Counted from the stretch's first letter, positions 34,133 to 42,243 are shown. The stretch is DNA of 42,243 bases from JAGTVB01 sp964624765 (GCA_964624765.1 CAZUZO010000007.1:1-42243), one strand, 5' to 3'. Notes: generated by a model not told the origin, from the sequence alone. Translations and numbers: made by a program.

Positions 34133-34648
34133 TCAAATGGCGCGCGGCCAATCCGGATCGAGGTTGTTGCGCGCCATGGCCCCTTCAAATAATCGCCGAT
34201 CGGCATCGCGCAGCCGGCGGCTAATCTCTCTGCCGATATTCATAAAGATCAGGGTGAATTGTTCCAAATCTTGTAGATAAAGCTGGTGCAATGAGTCAGT
34301 CGGGAGCTCAAGGGCTGCGCAGTCAGCCACCGCCAGTATGGAAGCGCTGCGCGGATAGAGGTCCAGCAGTGCCATCTCTCCAAAGCAATCACCCGGCTCA
34401 AGATAACGCAGCAGGTAGCTTCGTCCCTCCCAGGACTTGACGATGGCAACTCTGCCCGCTCTTAAGACGAACATGGACGTGCCCGGCTCGTGTTCCCTAA
34501 AGAAAAATTTCCCTCTCGGCAAAACGAGCTCACGGGAGGTGCCCAGCAGCAAGCGCAGGGAGGACTCGGACACCCCCCCGAACAACGGCATGGCTTGCAG
34601 CAAGTCGATGCTTTCCGCAGGCATGGGGGCTGACTCGCTATTTTTCAA
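34133..34648 (-). CDS. Stand-alone cyclic-nucleotide-binding domain protein
   Basis: A 171-residue protein with a single cNMP-binding (Crp/Fnr effector) domain and no DNA-binding domain. The phosphate-binding cassette reads GDCFGEMALLDLYPRSAS, with the Gly-Glu and Arg-Ser pattern typical of cAMP or cGMP binders. The C-terminal helix FMNIGREISRRLRDADRRL corresponds to the CRP dimerisation helix. It is likely a small adaptor or regulator whose partner is elsewhere; the nearby SulP transporter is a candidate but is on the other strand. The start is TTG at 34648, with GGTGG upstream, or ATG at 34624. Confidence 0.82.
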   Translation of the reverse strand: MKNSESAPMPAESIDLLQAMPLFGGVSESSLRLLLGTSRELVLPRGKFFFREHEPGTSMFVLRAGRVAIVKSWEGRSYLLRYLEPGDCFGEMALLDLYPRSASILAVADCAALELPTDSLHQLYLQDLEQFTLIFMNIGREISRRLRDADRRLFEGAMARNNLDPDWPRAI

Positions 34649-35253
34649 CGACCACCGTGCTGGCTATGGCGGCATTCCACAGCCAAACTACCAGAAGCCA
34701 TCCATAGCCGCTCCGAATGCCTCCATTACGGGCGACCAGCAGCACCCGGCGCTTCCGGTGGCCAACCGCCGCGCGCCCTATCTTGCCAAACCCGTGCGAA
34801 ATCTGGCCATGGTCACCGTTTCGTCAAGATCGTTCTTCGGGGCGTACCATCGATGCCCAAGCCGCCGGCAGCCAAAGCCCTTCTGCAAGGGTGTGTGCGG
34901 CAGGCATGGTAGGCACCAGCCGACCTGGACGTCTGCACAGCCTCCCTTGCGGCGCAGGATCGGCTGACACACGGCAAATATCATCAAACTACCGAATCTA
35001 GGACCACCGCCCGAAATCTCGCGCGGCCCTTTGGACACCCTGGCGCTAGCGGAATGTCGCTAGGCCACCTAGAATAACCTTATCGTCGCTCTGCGCGAAG
35101 AGAGATCTCGCAGGCCAGCAAGCCCATGGAGGAGGATGGCCGTGCTGCGATTCACCCGCAACCACGGCACGATTTTTTGCTTTTTAAATCCCGGCACCGT
35201 TCGATTCACTCCACCCAACATTTACCGCTCCATGGGAACTGACCCAATGGCTT
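34649..35253. other. Intergenic with F3 element and no gene
   Basis: A degenerate F3 copy occupies about 34807-34990. The rest has short frames only. The promoter of the downstream penicillin-binding protein gene should lie at about 35050-35250, but no clear box is seen. Confidence 0.45.
34807..34990 (+). repeat. F3 inverted-repeat element, degenerate right end
   Basis: It starts CCATGGTCACCGTTTCGTC and keeps the central CTTCTGCAAGGGTGTGTGCGG and CAGCCTCCCTTGCGGCGC motifs of the F3 copy at 27861. The right terminus has decayed to about CAAATATCATCAAAC. Confidence 0.65.
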
Positions 35254-37701
35254 GTGGCGCTGCCTAACAAGCGAAGGCCAATCCTGCATCTCCCACCCGC
35301 GCCGCCCACCCGTTCACCCGAGTTCCGACGCATGACCCACCGCTCTCGCAGAGGTCCCTCGATTCGAGCCAAGGCTACATCGTCAGCACGCCGCTCACCG
35401 CCCCCTCTACGGATAACGCAGAGAGGTCGACAGCTAGGCCTCTTGCTGAAATTGAGCCTGGCGCTCGCGGTCGCCCTGAGCGGCTACCTCATCTATCTCC
35501 ATGCGCTTATTGTAAGCAAATTCGAAGGTAAACGCTGGGCCTTACCAGCCCATGTTTATGCGCGCCCCCTGGAGCTCTATCCTGGCATGCGTCTCGGGCC
35601 TGGGGAATTCGAAGAGGAATTACGCGCCCTCGGTTACCGTTTGGCAACCACTGTTGAGCAGACCGGCGAGTATCATCGTCTGGGTTCCAGATTCGAAATC
35701 CGCACTCGAGGGTTTCCGTATGTGGACGGAACGGAACCGCCCCGTAACCTTAGGATCCACTTTCAATCGGAGCGGATACAAACGCTGGAAGACCTTAAGA
35801 TGCGGGGGTTCGTCGGGCCTGTACGATTAGAACCCATGCGTATCGGCGGCATTTACCCGGCGCACCACGAGGACCGTGTGCTCGTTCGAATCGATCAGGT
35901 CCCACCTCTGCTGATCGATGCGCTCATTGCCATGGAAGACAAGGAATTCTATGACCACCATGGGATCTCCTGGCGCGGCATTGCTCGCGCGTTGTGGGTT
36001 AATGTAAAGGCGGGCGGTGTCGTTCAGGGTGGCAGCACCCTGACGCAGCAACTGGTCAAGAATTATTTTCTTACCAGTGAACGCAGCCTTTGGCGAAAAA
36101 TTCAAGAAGCCCTTATGGCAATATTATTGGAGCTACGCTATGAGAAAGCGGACATACTTGAGGCCTATCTGAACGAAGTTCATCTAGGTCAGGACGGCAA
36201 TCGCGCCATCCATGGATTCGGGCTGGCGAGTTCTTTCTACTTCGGGCGGCCACTCACGGAACTACAAGCGCCTGAGCTGGCGCTGTTGGTAGCACTGGTA
36301 CGCGGACCTTCCTATTACAATCCCCGCCGTCATGCTGAGCGGGCCAGAGAGCGACGTAATCGGGTTCTTGCAGCCCTGATTGCACAGGAAACGCTTGCAG
36401 ATACGGTCACCGAACAGTTGCAACAAGCGCCCCTTGGCGTCACACCGCATCCACCAGGCGCACCTTCCCCGTACCCCGCATTCATGGATCTCATTCGGCG
36501 ACAACTGCAAAGCGACTACCGTGAGGAGGATCTCACCAGTGAGGGGTTGCAGATCTATACGACCCTCGATCCCAGAACGCAACGTATTGCCGAAGAGCAG
36601 CTAAAGCAACAGCTGGCAGCATTGGAACACAGTCGAGATTTCGCCAAGAGGACCCTTGAGGGTGCGGTCGTCGTCACCAGCGCAGAAGATGGCGAAGTCC
36701 TCGCCGTCGTGGGCGGGCGTAACACTCGGCTGACCGGCTTCAACCGCGCGCTCGACTCGGCCCGGCCGATCGGTTCTCTGGTAAAGCCCGCAATCTATCT
36801 CACTGCCCTGGCTTCAGGTCAATACACATTGGCTACACCGTTGGACGATGCTCCGCTGCGAGTGGGAAGCAAGGACGGACGGGTATGGGAACCGCAAAAC
36901 TACGATAGACAGTCCCACGGGCTTGTCCCGTTACACACCGCTCTCGCGAGATCTTACAATCTAGCAACCGCACGCCTCGGCATGTCGCTAGGGGTGCCCG
37001 AGGTGATCGACACCCTGCACAGGCTGGGAATCGAGCGCCGTGTGTCAGCCTATCCGGCGGTGCTGCTAGGAGCAGTATCGCTGTCACCCGTTGAAGTCGC
37101 TCAGATGTATCAAACCCTTGCCGCCGGAGGCTTTCGCATCCCCCTGCGAGCCATACGGGACGTTTTTACCGCAGACGGAACACCGTTGAAACGCTATGAA
37201 CTTGCGATCGATCAAGTCGTAAATCCCTCGGCCGCCTTCCTTATCACCACAGCCCTACAAGAGGTGGTGCGTTCCGGCACGGCCCAAAGTCTGATCCGCT
37301 ATATCCCTCGGAAGTTCGCGCCGGCGGGGAAAACGGGCACGACCGACGGCCTGCGTGACAGCTGGTTCGCTGGCTTTACAGGTAATCACTTGGCGGTCGT
37401 CTGGATAGGACGAGATGACAATCGCCCGAGTCAACTGACAGGCGCCCAAGGGGCGCTCACGGTATGGGGTGCCACAATGCAAGCATTGGGCCCCGATCCG
37501 TTGGTTCCCGTGCAACCCCCCGACATTCAGTACGTTTGGGTCGACCCACAGGGCCGGCGCGCGACAGCCGAATGCGATGGCTCTGCCCAACTGCCCTTCG
37601 CCCAAGCAACCATGCCCTCAGAGGCTTCACCCTGTCTGGCGATACCCGCAGACAAATCACGCGACACGTTCATCTACCGAGTAAGGGAACTCTTTCGATG
37701 A
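35254..37701 (+). CDS. mrcB: Class A penicillin-binding protein (PBP1b type)
   Basis: A bifunctional peptidoglycan synthase. It has a basic cytoplasmic tail (to about 60), a membrane helix (about 61-85, LGLLLKLSLALAVALSGYLIYL), a UB2H-like domain (about 95-180), then the family 51 glycosyltransferase with catalytic Glu228 in AMEDKEFYDHHG and GGSTLTQQ at 259-266. The transpeptidase domain has Ser508-L-V-Lys511, Ser567-Y-Asn569 and Lys683-T-G-T-T. The UB2H region and total length (815) match PBP1b better than PBP1a. The first usable codon is GTG at 35254; an ATG at 35332 would remove 26 residues of the tail. The stop lies ten bases before an F3 element. Septal or lateral role not determined. 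Confidence 0.93.
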   Translation: MALPNKRRPILHLPPAPPTRSPEFRRMTHRSRRGPSIRAKATSSARRSPPPLRITQRGRQLGLLLKLSLALAVALSGYLIYLHALIVSKFEGKRWALPAHVYARPLELYPGMRLGPGEFEEELRALGYRLATTVEQTGEYHRLGSRFEIRTRGFPYVDGTEPPRNLRIHFQSERIQTLEDLKMRGFVGPVRLEPMRIGGIYPAHHEDRVLVRIDQVPPLLIDALIAMEDKEFYDHHGISWRGIARALWVNVKAGGVVQGGSTLTQQLVKNYFLTSERSLWRKIQEALMAILLELRYEKADILEAYLNEVHLGQDGNRAIHGFGLASSFYFGRPLTELQAPELALLVALVRGPSYYNPRRHAERARERRNRVLAALIAQETLADTVTEQLQQAPLGVTPHPPGAPSPYPAFMDLIRRQLQSDYREEDLTSEGLQIYTTLDPRTQRIAEEQLKQQLAALEHSRDFAKRTLEGAVVVTSAEDGEVLAVVGGRNTRLTGFNRALDSARPIGSLVKPAIYLTALASGQYTLATPLDDAPLRVGSKDGRVWEPQNYDRQSHGLVPLHTALARSYNLATARLGMSLGVPEVIDTLHRLGIERRVSAYPAVLLGAVSLSPVEVAQMYQTLAAGGFRIPLRAIRDVFTADGTPLKRYELAIDQVVNPSAAFLITTALQEVVRSGTAQSLIRYIPRKFAPAGKTGTTDGLRDSWFAGFTGNHLAVVWIGRDDNRPSQLTGAQGALTVWGATMQALGPDPLVPVQPPDIQYVWVDPQGRRATAECDGSAQLPFAQATMPSEASPCLAIPADKSRDTFIYRVRELFR

Positions 37702-37710
37702 AATTGAATG

Positions 37711-37907
37711 CCATGGTCATCGTTTCGTCAGGGCTGCTTGGACACTATCGGCGTCAAAGCCCTAGGCAACCGAACCACTTGGTACCAGGGGGTGTTTGGC
37801 GGGTTGGCCGAACCCGAACCGACGGAGAGGTTTTCACGGCTGCCATTGTGCCAAGGGCTGGGCGGCCGTCACGGCGGGAAACCTTGAGAACGACCCAAAC
37901 GATGATG
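37711..37907 (+). repeat. F3 inverted-repeat element abutting a lipoprotein start
   Basis: It begins CCATGGTCATCGTTTCGTC and ends CCCAAACGATGATG, where the last two ATGs are the start codons of the following gene. About 197 bp, filling the whole gap between the penicillin-binding protein gene and the lipoprotein gene. Confidence 0.75.
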
Positions 37908-38486
37908 CGGTCCAAGTGGAAAATAGCCCATCTTGGATTGATCACGTCTGGCTTCTGCATCGCCCTCGCGGGCTGTGCCACAGCGCCTCCCGCGACTCGA
38001 GAGGTCCCGGTGGTCGAGCGCAGCACGACTGTGGAAACGCCACCTGATCGGCCCGCGCTGTCGCAGCAGGCCCCTGCCTCGGTGCCAAAAGCGCCGCCAT
38101 CGTCGGGCGCCGAGGCTCCTCAGCAACCATCGCTGGAGCCGGCTACCTTACCCGAAACCCCTGTCGTGTTGGCCTTGCTCGATACCGCCGATCGACAGAA
38201 ACAAGCTGGTCAGCTCCCAGCCGCCGCCGCGAGCTTGGAAAGGGCGCTGCGTATTGAACCGCGGAATCCCGAGACGTGGTATCAATTGGCTATCATCCGC
38301 TTCCATCAGGGTCAGTTTGGGCAGGCGGAACAGCTGGCACGCAAGGCAGAGGCTCTTGCCGGCAGGGATAATGCGGCAAGAGCGCGCAGTTGGCTTCTCA
38401 TCGCCGCCGCACGCCAACAGGTGGGGGACAGAGAAGGCGCCCACCGTGCTTCGGAAAGGGCGGCAGGGCTCACGGGTTCGGATTAG
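37902..38486 (+). CDS. TPR-containing lipoprotein
   Basis: The 194-residue product has a lipoprotein signal: basic MMRSKWK, a hydrophobic stretch, then the lipobox LAGC at about residues 22-25. A proline/alanine-rich linker follows (about 30-80). Residues of about 90-185 contain two to three TPRs, of which AASLERALRIEPRNPETWYQLAIIRFHQGQFGQAEQ is the clearest by spacing. A membrane-attached periplasmic scaffold is likely. Its position directly after a class A PBP gene recalls outer-membrane lipoprotein activators of PBPs (LpoB or LpoA roles), but similarity to those is not evident and the link is inference. The start codon overlaps the end of an F3 element, so its original promoter and ribosome binding site were probably replaced. 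Confidence 0.8.
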   Translation: MMRSKWKIAHLGLITSGFCIALAGCATAPPATREVPVVERSTTVETPPDRPALSQQAPASVPKAPPSSGAEAPQQPSLEPATLPETPVVLALLDTADRQKQAGQLPAAAASLERALRIEPRNPETWYQLAIIRFHQGQFGQAEQLARKAEALAGRDNAARARSWLLIAAARQQVGDREGAHRASERAAGLTGSD

Positions 38487-38559
38487 CCCACAGGGGCAGC
38501 CGGCACACTACATCCGACGGGTCTGGGGTGCAACCCGCGGTAAGACCGTCCGAGAGTCG

Positions 38560-39234
38560 CTACCACGGAAAGGATGTGCCCTGCGGCATGCCTCTTTCAC
38601 GGCGAAGATAGCCGAGGAACGGGTTGCTCTCTAACTCGCGTCTTAGAGTGGTCTGCGGTCCATGGCCGGGAAACACTTGGAGGTCTCCCGGCAGCATCAT
38701 CAGGCGGCGTAGGCTATCACGCATCAAGGCCGGATCTCCCATGGGCAGATCCGTTCGCCCGATACCACCGGCAAACAAGGTATCGCCGACGAAAATCTCT
38801 CGGTCCGTGTAATAGCACCCTTGGCCAGGAGAATGGCCGGGAGTGGAGATAAATGTCACGCTAAATGTCTCGAGTGTGATCACCTGACCGTCGGTAACCG
38901 TGTGATCGATGCGGCCACACGGCCGATTGAGGGCAGACATGCCAAACCAATCACCTTGGCGAGGCAGCGTTTCGAAGAGCGGAAGTTCCGCTTCCGGCAG
39001 ATAGGTGGGTATGTCCAGTCGCGCCTGCAGTGCAGAAAGTCCGCCCGCGTGGTCGAGATGGGCGTGGGTTAACAGAATCGCACGTATATTCGGTCGCGGG
39101 ACCATTTGCGAAATACGCTCGGCGAGTTCGTCGCCTTCCCCCGTATCGACGATGACACACTCACCGCTGCTCGGATGGCATACGAGGTAGGTGTTTACCT
39201 GGAAAAGACCCACCGTCATGCACTTTATCTCCAT
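38560..39234 (-). CDS. Metallo-beta-lactamase-fold hydrolase (YcbL / glyoxalase II-like)
   Basis: A 224-residue zinc hydrolase. The metal site is visible as THAHLDHAGG (H-x-H-x-D-H), TPGHSPGQ (third His), GDTLF (bridging Asp) and FPGHGPQTTLRRE (last His). The N-terminus VGLFQVNTYLV with VIVDTGEGDE is typical of YcbL-like proteins, which resemble glyoxalase II but lack its C-terminal helical domain. The ATG at 39234 has GGAGG ten bases upstream. An in-frame GTG at 39237 is the alternative, with slightly better spacing. The longer frame upstream covers a small RNA candidate and is not coding in my view. The product is likely cytoplasmic; the substrate could be a thioester such as S-lactoylglutathione. 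Confidence 0.88.
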   Translation of the reverse strand: MEIKCMTVGLFQVNTYLVCHPSSGECVIVDTGEGDELAERISQMVPRPNIRAILLTHAHLDHAGGLSALQARLDIPTYLPEAELPLFETLPRQGDWFGMSALNRPCGRIDHTVTDGQVITLETFSVTFISTPGHSPGQGCYYTDREIFVGDTLFAGGIGRTDLPMGDPALMRDSLRRLMMLPGDLQVFPGHGPQTTLRRELESNPFLGYLRRERGMPQGTSFPW

Positions 39235-39351
39235 CACAATCGCACCTCCCAAAACTATCACCGCCGAACCGAAATCGGACAGCTCTACGGCGAACCCGGA
39301 AAGACTGTCGGCGGCAGTATACTTTAAACGCCCGCGAGCCATTTTCCGCGC

Positions 39352-39379
39352 AAAAAAAAGCCGAGGCGGATGCCTCGGC
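39352..39379 (-). terminator. Strong intrinsic terminator
   Basis: GCCGAGGC, loop ATCC, GCCTCGGC, then eight T (minus strand; plus-strand arms 39360-39367 and 39372-39379, A-run 39352-39359). An eight-pair perfect stem. It reads away from the spacer toward the metallo-hydrolase gene. Confidence 0.9.
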
Positions 39380-39432
39380 AAAGTACCACGCAGAAGGAGG
39401 AGGAGGACTGCGTTCACACAGGTTATCGACCG
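39352..39432 (-). ncRNA. Candidate small RNA with a CCUCCUCCUCC loop
   Basis: On the minus strand, ACGCAG (39408-39413) and CTGCGT (39388-39393) form a stem holding a 14-nt loop TCCTCCTCCTCCTT (39394-39407). A near-perfect intrinsic terminator follows. A TTGACC at 39457-39462 and a weak TACCGA about 18 bases downstream could be the promoter, putting the 5' end near 39432. The loop carries overlapping CCUCC motifs complementary to Shine-Dalgarno sequences. No convincing coding gene on the minus strand ends at this terminator. The layout resembles the candidate at 16989-17067. Transcription is inferred. Confidence 0.5.
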
Positions 39433-39685
39433 TCGGTACGAAAGCTTTAGGACCTGGGTCAACCTCGATCCCGTCAAGGCAGCAAAACTACCGCTTGGCC
39501 CGCCGATCGGCCCAGATCGTTCTCAACAACATCATCGCAACGGGCCATGCATCCCGCCATCGGTGCGCAAGTACCCACCAGTGAATTCACACGTCCTGAC
39601 ACCAGAAGACGTTTTTATCGATGGCATAGCCGCGGGGAATGTCGCATCATAACGGCCTCAGTACACTCGGATACAGGTGCATCGG

Positions 39686-40324
39686 ATGCTAAGGAAAGCC
39701 TTCGTTCTACTGCTTGCTTCAGCGCTTAGCATTTTCTCCCCGGTTAGCGCATCGGGCCGTGCGCTCAGCTCGGAGGATGTCGGCGTATTGATCCGCGCCA
39801 TGCTGACCATGGTTAAGATTTGGAATGCCATGCACGGCGTAGCGCCGTGGCATTCGCCTGGAACGTGGCAGAGCTCGCTTTCACCTTATCTTCACCCTCG
39901 GCCAGCAGGACCATGGGGTTGGAACGGGCTGCCTCCCTCGGTTATGGTGCCGGGAGTACGTTATCCGCTTATACAACCGGGCTCCGGCTTGACGGGCCCT
40001 GACGGTCTCTCCCCGCCGGCGATAAACAAGAGCCACGCGCCTCAAGCCCTCGGCGGCATCTGGCGAGGCGCTACTGGAGACGTTCTCGTCATCCAAGGTC
40101 ATCGCTTCAGGATCCACAATAACGACGGCTTTTATCGGGATGGGACCTTTCACGTGCGAGGCAACCTCTTGGTGACCTACGCCCCTGCTACCGGAGTGAC
40201 GCGACACTATGAATTAGCCCAACTCGGGGATCGTCTGGCGCTTCGAGACAGCGCGGGGCAGCTGTTTATCTTTGACCGATTAAGGCAGTCTTTACCTCGA
40301 TATGAAAGACATATCATAATGTAG
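39686..40324 (+). CDS. Secreted protein of unknown function
   Basis: Not recognised. The 212-residue product starts with a clear signal peptide (MLRKAFVLLLASALSIFSPVSASG, cleavage likely after Ala-Ser-Ala or similar). Residues of about 45-115 are proline- and tryptophan-rich (HGVAPWHSPGTW, GPWGWNGLPPS) and probably disordered. The last 95 residues look like a compact beta-rich domain of about eight short strands, starting LGGIWRGATGDVLVIQGHRFRIH and ending GQLFIFDRL. That spacing suggests a small beta-sandwich or lipocalin-like fold; I cannot name it. The ATG at 39686 is preferred over a GTG at 39677. Both neighbours are on separate transcripts. Confidence 0.65.
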   Translation: MLRKAFVLLLASALSIFSPVSASGRALSSEDVGVLIRAMLTMVKIWNAMHGVAPWHSPGTWQSSLSPYLHPRPAGPWGWNGLPPSVMVPGVRYPLIQPGSGLTGPDGLSPPAINKSHAPQALGGIWRGATGDVLVIQGHRFRIHNNDGFYRDGTFHVRGNLLVTYAPATGVTRHYELAQLGDRLALRDSAGQLFIFDRLRQSLPRYERHIIM

Positions 40325-40631
40325 CATTGGGCTCATCTGAGCGATCCAACGTTTCGTTGAGCCACGCTGTGCTCGCTGTCGCCGGCGACTCGGTGGGCTT
40401 CTGCTAAGGAAGCTAGCGTAGGAATGTCACGAGCGCCGGTTTCGCAAGCTGGATGACGGCGACACCATTGTTAGGAACGAGTCCAAATAGCGAGCCGGCT
40501 GGCCCCCACGAGAGGGTGCAAGGTAACAACGGGACTATAGAAGGCCGTCGCAAGGATGGCAAAACGCCGCCCAACGCCGTTAAGGTCATGTCGAACCTCG
40601 TAACCCCTGATGACCGCCTGAGTCGCCCAAA
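40325..40631. other. Intergenic with a decayed F1 element
   Basis: The only feature seen is an old F1 copy at about 40408-40600. No gene is supported. Confidence 0.4.
40408..40600 (-). repeat. Decayed F1 element
   Basis: The order GAAGCT, GGAATGTCACGAGCGCCGG, GGCGACACCATTGTTAGGAACGA and GCTGGCCCC follows the left and centre of the inverted F1 copy at 4975, with many substitutions. The right end is not recognised. Confidence 0.45.
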
Positions 40632-42125
40632 GTGACCACTGGAGAACACTCGCTTCATAGTACCTACGGCCTAGACATCTCGCCGCTGGTCCCGAAATGC
40701 TACGCAGCGTATCGACCCTTGATCGCGGAGGCGTTGCTTTTCTTCTTTCAACATCTCTCCGCCCAGCGGCTAGCCACTATCCTCCTTCAGCAACAGGCTC
40801 TGCCGAGTGACACCACGATGTCAGAACGGCTAGCGGCACTGCTGTGCCACTGCCCTACCCTGCATAAGCTCGGGCAAGTTGTCGCTAGAGACCGCCGCTT
40901 GGCCCCGGAATTACGTCGGCATCTGCAAGCGCTCGAATCCATGGAACCGAGGAGGGCCGTATCCACCATGACCGCGGATATCAACCGCGAGTTAAAGGAC
41001 CTCTCCACCGCAGATATCTGCCTGGAACCTGATGCCTTGGCGGAAGCCAGTGTGGCGGTCGTGGTTCCGTTCACTGTCAGGCACGGCACAAACTCGGAGA
41101 CATCAGAAGGCGTTCTGAAGATACTCAAACCGGGCATCGAAGAATGCCTGGGAGAAGAGCTCGAAGTGTGGGCCGCGCTCAGCACCTTTATCGACGAGCG
41201 CTGCGACTATTACCGTATCCCGACACTGCGCTATTCTGAAGCCCTGGAAACCATTCGCGAATTACTAGCCAATGAGATTCGCTTAGATCTGGAACAGCAG
41301 CACCTCGCCGAAGCGGGCCACTTCTATGCCGATGCGGAAGCCGTTAAGATCCCAGCCCTGTTGCCCTTTTGTACGTCGCGGATCACCGCCATGGAGCGCA
41401 TTCGCGGGCATAAGGTCACCGAAGGCAAGCACCTCCCTCCCAATACCCGGGACCAGCTAGCATCCCTGGTGATCGATGCCCTGATCGCACGCCCGATCTG
41501 GATGCCAAAAGATGCCAGCCTGTTCCATGCTGATCCCCATGCCGGCAACCTGTTCTATACCGACAACGGCCAGCTGGCCATCTTGGACTGGAGCTTAGTC
41601 GGACACCTCGGGAAGCAGGAGCGCATCCACACCATGCAGCTGGTCTTGGGAGCACTGACCTTCGATCCCCAACGCATTATCCGAGCCATCGCAGCTATGG
41701 CGCAAGCGAAGCCCAATGAGAGTGCCTTGCGGCAGGTCGTGGACAGGGCACTCCAACACCTGTATCGAGAGCCAAGTATTCCGGGGTTTCGCTGGTTGCT
41801 CGATCTCCTCGATGATGCGATGCTTTCGGCTGGATTGCGCTTTGGCAAGGATCTTTTGCTGTTTCGTAAGAGTGTTCTCACCATCGAAGGAGTCGTCGCC
41901 GACGTCTCCGAGAAAGGATCCTTGGACTGGGCCCTACCGTTGGCCGCCGTCAAGCAGTTCTCCCATGAGCTGACCAGTCGAGCGTTTGCGTTTCCGACCT
42001 CGCGGGAGCAATTTGGGACCCACCTATCCAATCTCGATTTGCTCTCCCTGTATTGGAAGGTCCCCTCGACGGCAACTCGTTTTTGGAAACACGTATGGGG
42101 CAGTTGGCTCAAAACGAGCCGCTAG
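40632..42125 (+). CDS. ABC1/AarF-family atypical kinase-like protein
   Basis: A 497-residue member of the ABC1 (UbiB/ADCK) family. The family-specific K-x-G-Q motif is present as Lys79-L-G-Gln82 in TLHKLGQ. The kinase core shows a strand lysine at Lys163 (GVLKILKPG), the catalytic loop FHADPHAGNLF with Asp301 and Asn306, and the metal-binding Asp319 in ILDWSLVG, where most kinases have DFG. The alanine-rich nucleotide loop that distinguishes ABC1 proteins is poorly conserved here (EASVAVVVPF). UbiB proteins end in transmembrane helices; none is clear here, so it may not be the ubiquinone UbiB. The start is GTG at 40632 with a weak ribosome binding site. It lies downstream of a decayed F1 element. 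Confidence 0.85.
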   Translation: MTTGEHSLHSTYGLDISPLVPKCYAAYRPLIAEALLFFFQHLSAQRLATILLQQQALPSDTTMSERLAALLCHCPTLHKLGQVVARDRRLAPELRRHLQALESMEPRRAVSTMTADINRELKDLSTADICLEPDALAEASVAVVVPFTVRHGTNSETSEGVLKILKPGIEECLGEELEVWAALSTFIDERCDYYRIPTLRYSEALETIRELLANEIRLDLEQQHLAEAGHFYADAEAVKIPALLPFCTSRITAMERIRGHKVTEGKHLPPNTRDQLASLVIDALIARPIWMPKDASLFHADPHAGNLFYTDNGQLAILDWSLVGHLGKQERIHTMQLVLGALTFDPQRIIRAIAAMAQAKPNESALRQVVDRALQHLYREPSIPGFRWLLDLLDDAMLSAGLRFGKDLLLFRKSVLTIEGVVADVSEKGSLDWALPLAAVKQFSHELTSRAFAFPTSREQFGTHLSNLDLLSLYWKVPSTATRFWKHVWGSWLKTSR

Positions 42126-42189
42126 CCAGCTGTTCCAAGGCACACACCTGGAGCACCATCGCCGCAACGCATAGGGGAGACGACCCTGA

Positions 42190-42243
42190 GAAGCTGTTTT
42201 AAAAACTGCTGCGCTTGCCATAGCTGCGTTGCGCGGCGGCTCA
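42190..42243 (+). mobile_element. F1 MITE-like element, cut by the window end
   Basis: TGA at 42187-42189 precedes GAAGCTGTTTTAAAAACTGC. The visible 54 bp differ from the copy at 2141 by a single base, so this is a recent copy. The right end lies outside the window. Confidence 0.85.

Larger units (their letters stand above)
39235..39685. other. Intergenic between metallo-hydrolase and secreted-protein genes
   Basis: It contains the candidate minus-strand small RNA (39352-39432). The remainder, 39465-39685, shows no convincing gene. A 42-codon GTG-initiated frame on the minus strand lacks a ribosome binding site. Confidence 0.45.

Noticed and set aside
39234..39477. N-terminal extension of the metallo-hydrolase to 39477
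   Set aside because: The extension is not protein-like, exceeds the family length and runs through the terminator hairpin at 39360-39379.

Overview
The window is chromosomal DNA from a gammaproteobacterium of moderately high G+C. The placement rests on gene content: a UbiK-type accessory factor, a ComM/YifB ATPase, a class A penicillin-binding protein with an N-terminal region like PBP1b, a DUF2333 protein and a YcbL-like metallo-hydrolase. I cannot name the genus. There are no tRNA or rRNA genes, no CRISPR array and no intact transposase.

Layout. 0.4-2.9 kb: a single-domain globin and two small hypothetical genes among repeat debris. 3.5-6.6 kb: a D,D-carboxypeptidase with a SPOR domain and a ThiD-ThiN fusion. 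6.8-9.8 kb: aroE, ubiK and comM. 9.8-19.6 kb: a minus-strand block centred on a second, non-canonical Hsp70 system. It holds a TPR-like protein, a J-like protein whose HPD motif reads YPP, a GrpE-like protein, a DnaK paralogue, a zinc-ribbon protein and a DUF2333 membrane protein. Upstream lies a 780-residue solenoid built from regular 34-residue repeats. 19.8-25.1 kb: a gamma-glutamyltransferase and a two-gene GlgE (maltose-1-phosphate) glucan pathway. 25.4-32.0 kb: DUF2934, HAD hydrolase, DUF4921 (GalT/HIT-like), VOC, Nudix and patatin-like genes separated by repeat-rich spacers. 32.4-42.2 kb: a SulP transporter, a stand-alone cNMP-binding protein, the penicillin-binding protein, a TPR lipoprotein, a metallo-hydrolase, a secreted unknown and an ABC1-family kinase.

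Between the genes lie three families of short non-coding inverted-repeat elements (called F1, F2 and F3 here). F1 (about 220 bp) and F2 (140 bp) are flanked by 3-bp duplications of the form TNA (TAA, TTA, TGA), as expected of MITEs moved by an IS5-type transposase. They affect genes: an F2 half-element encodes the C-terminus and stop of the J-like protein, an F2 end supplies the stop codon of the HAD hydrolase, an F2 end forms the T-tract of the ubiK terminator, and an F3 copy abuts the start of the TPR lipoprotein gene.

Two intergenic spots, one on each strand, look like undescribed small RNAs of about 80 nt. Each has a hairpin whose loop shows a CCUCC (anti-Shine-Dalgarno) motif, followed by a strong intrinsic terminator. 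These RNAs, the Hsp70 block with its degenerate J partner and 34-residue-repeat protein, and the gene-remodelling MITEs are the most interesting content of the window.
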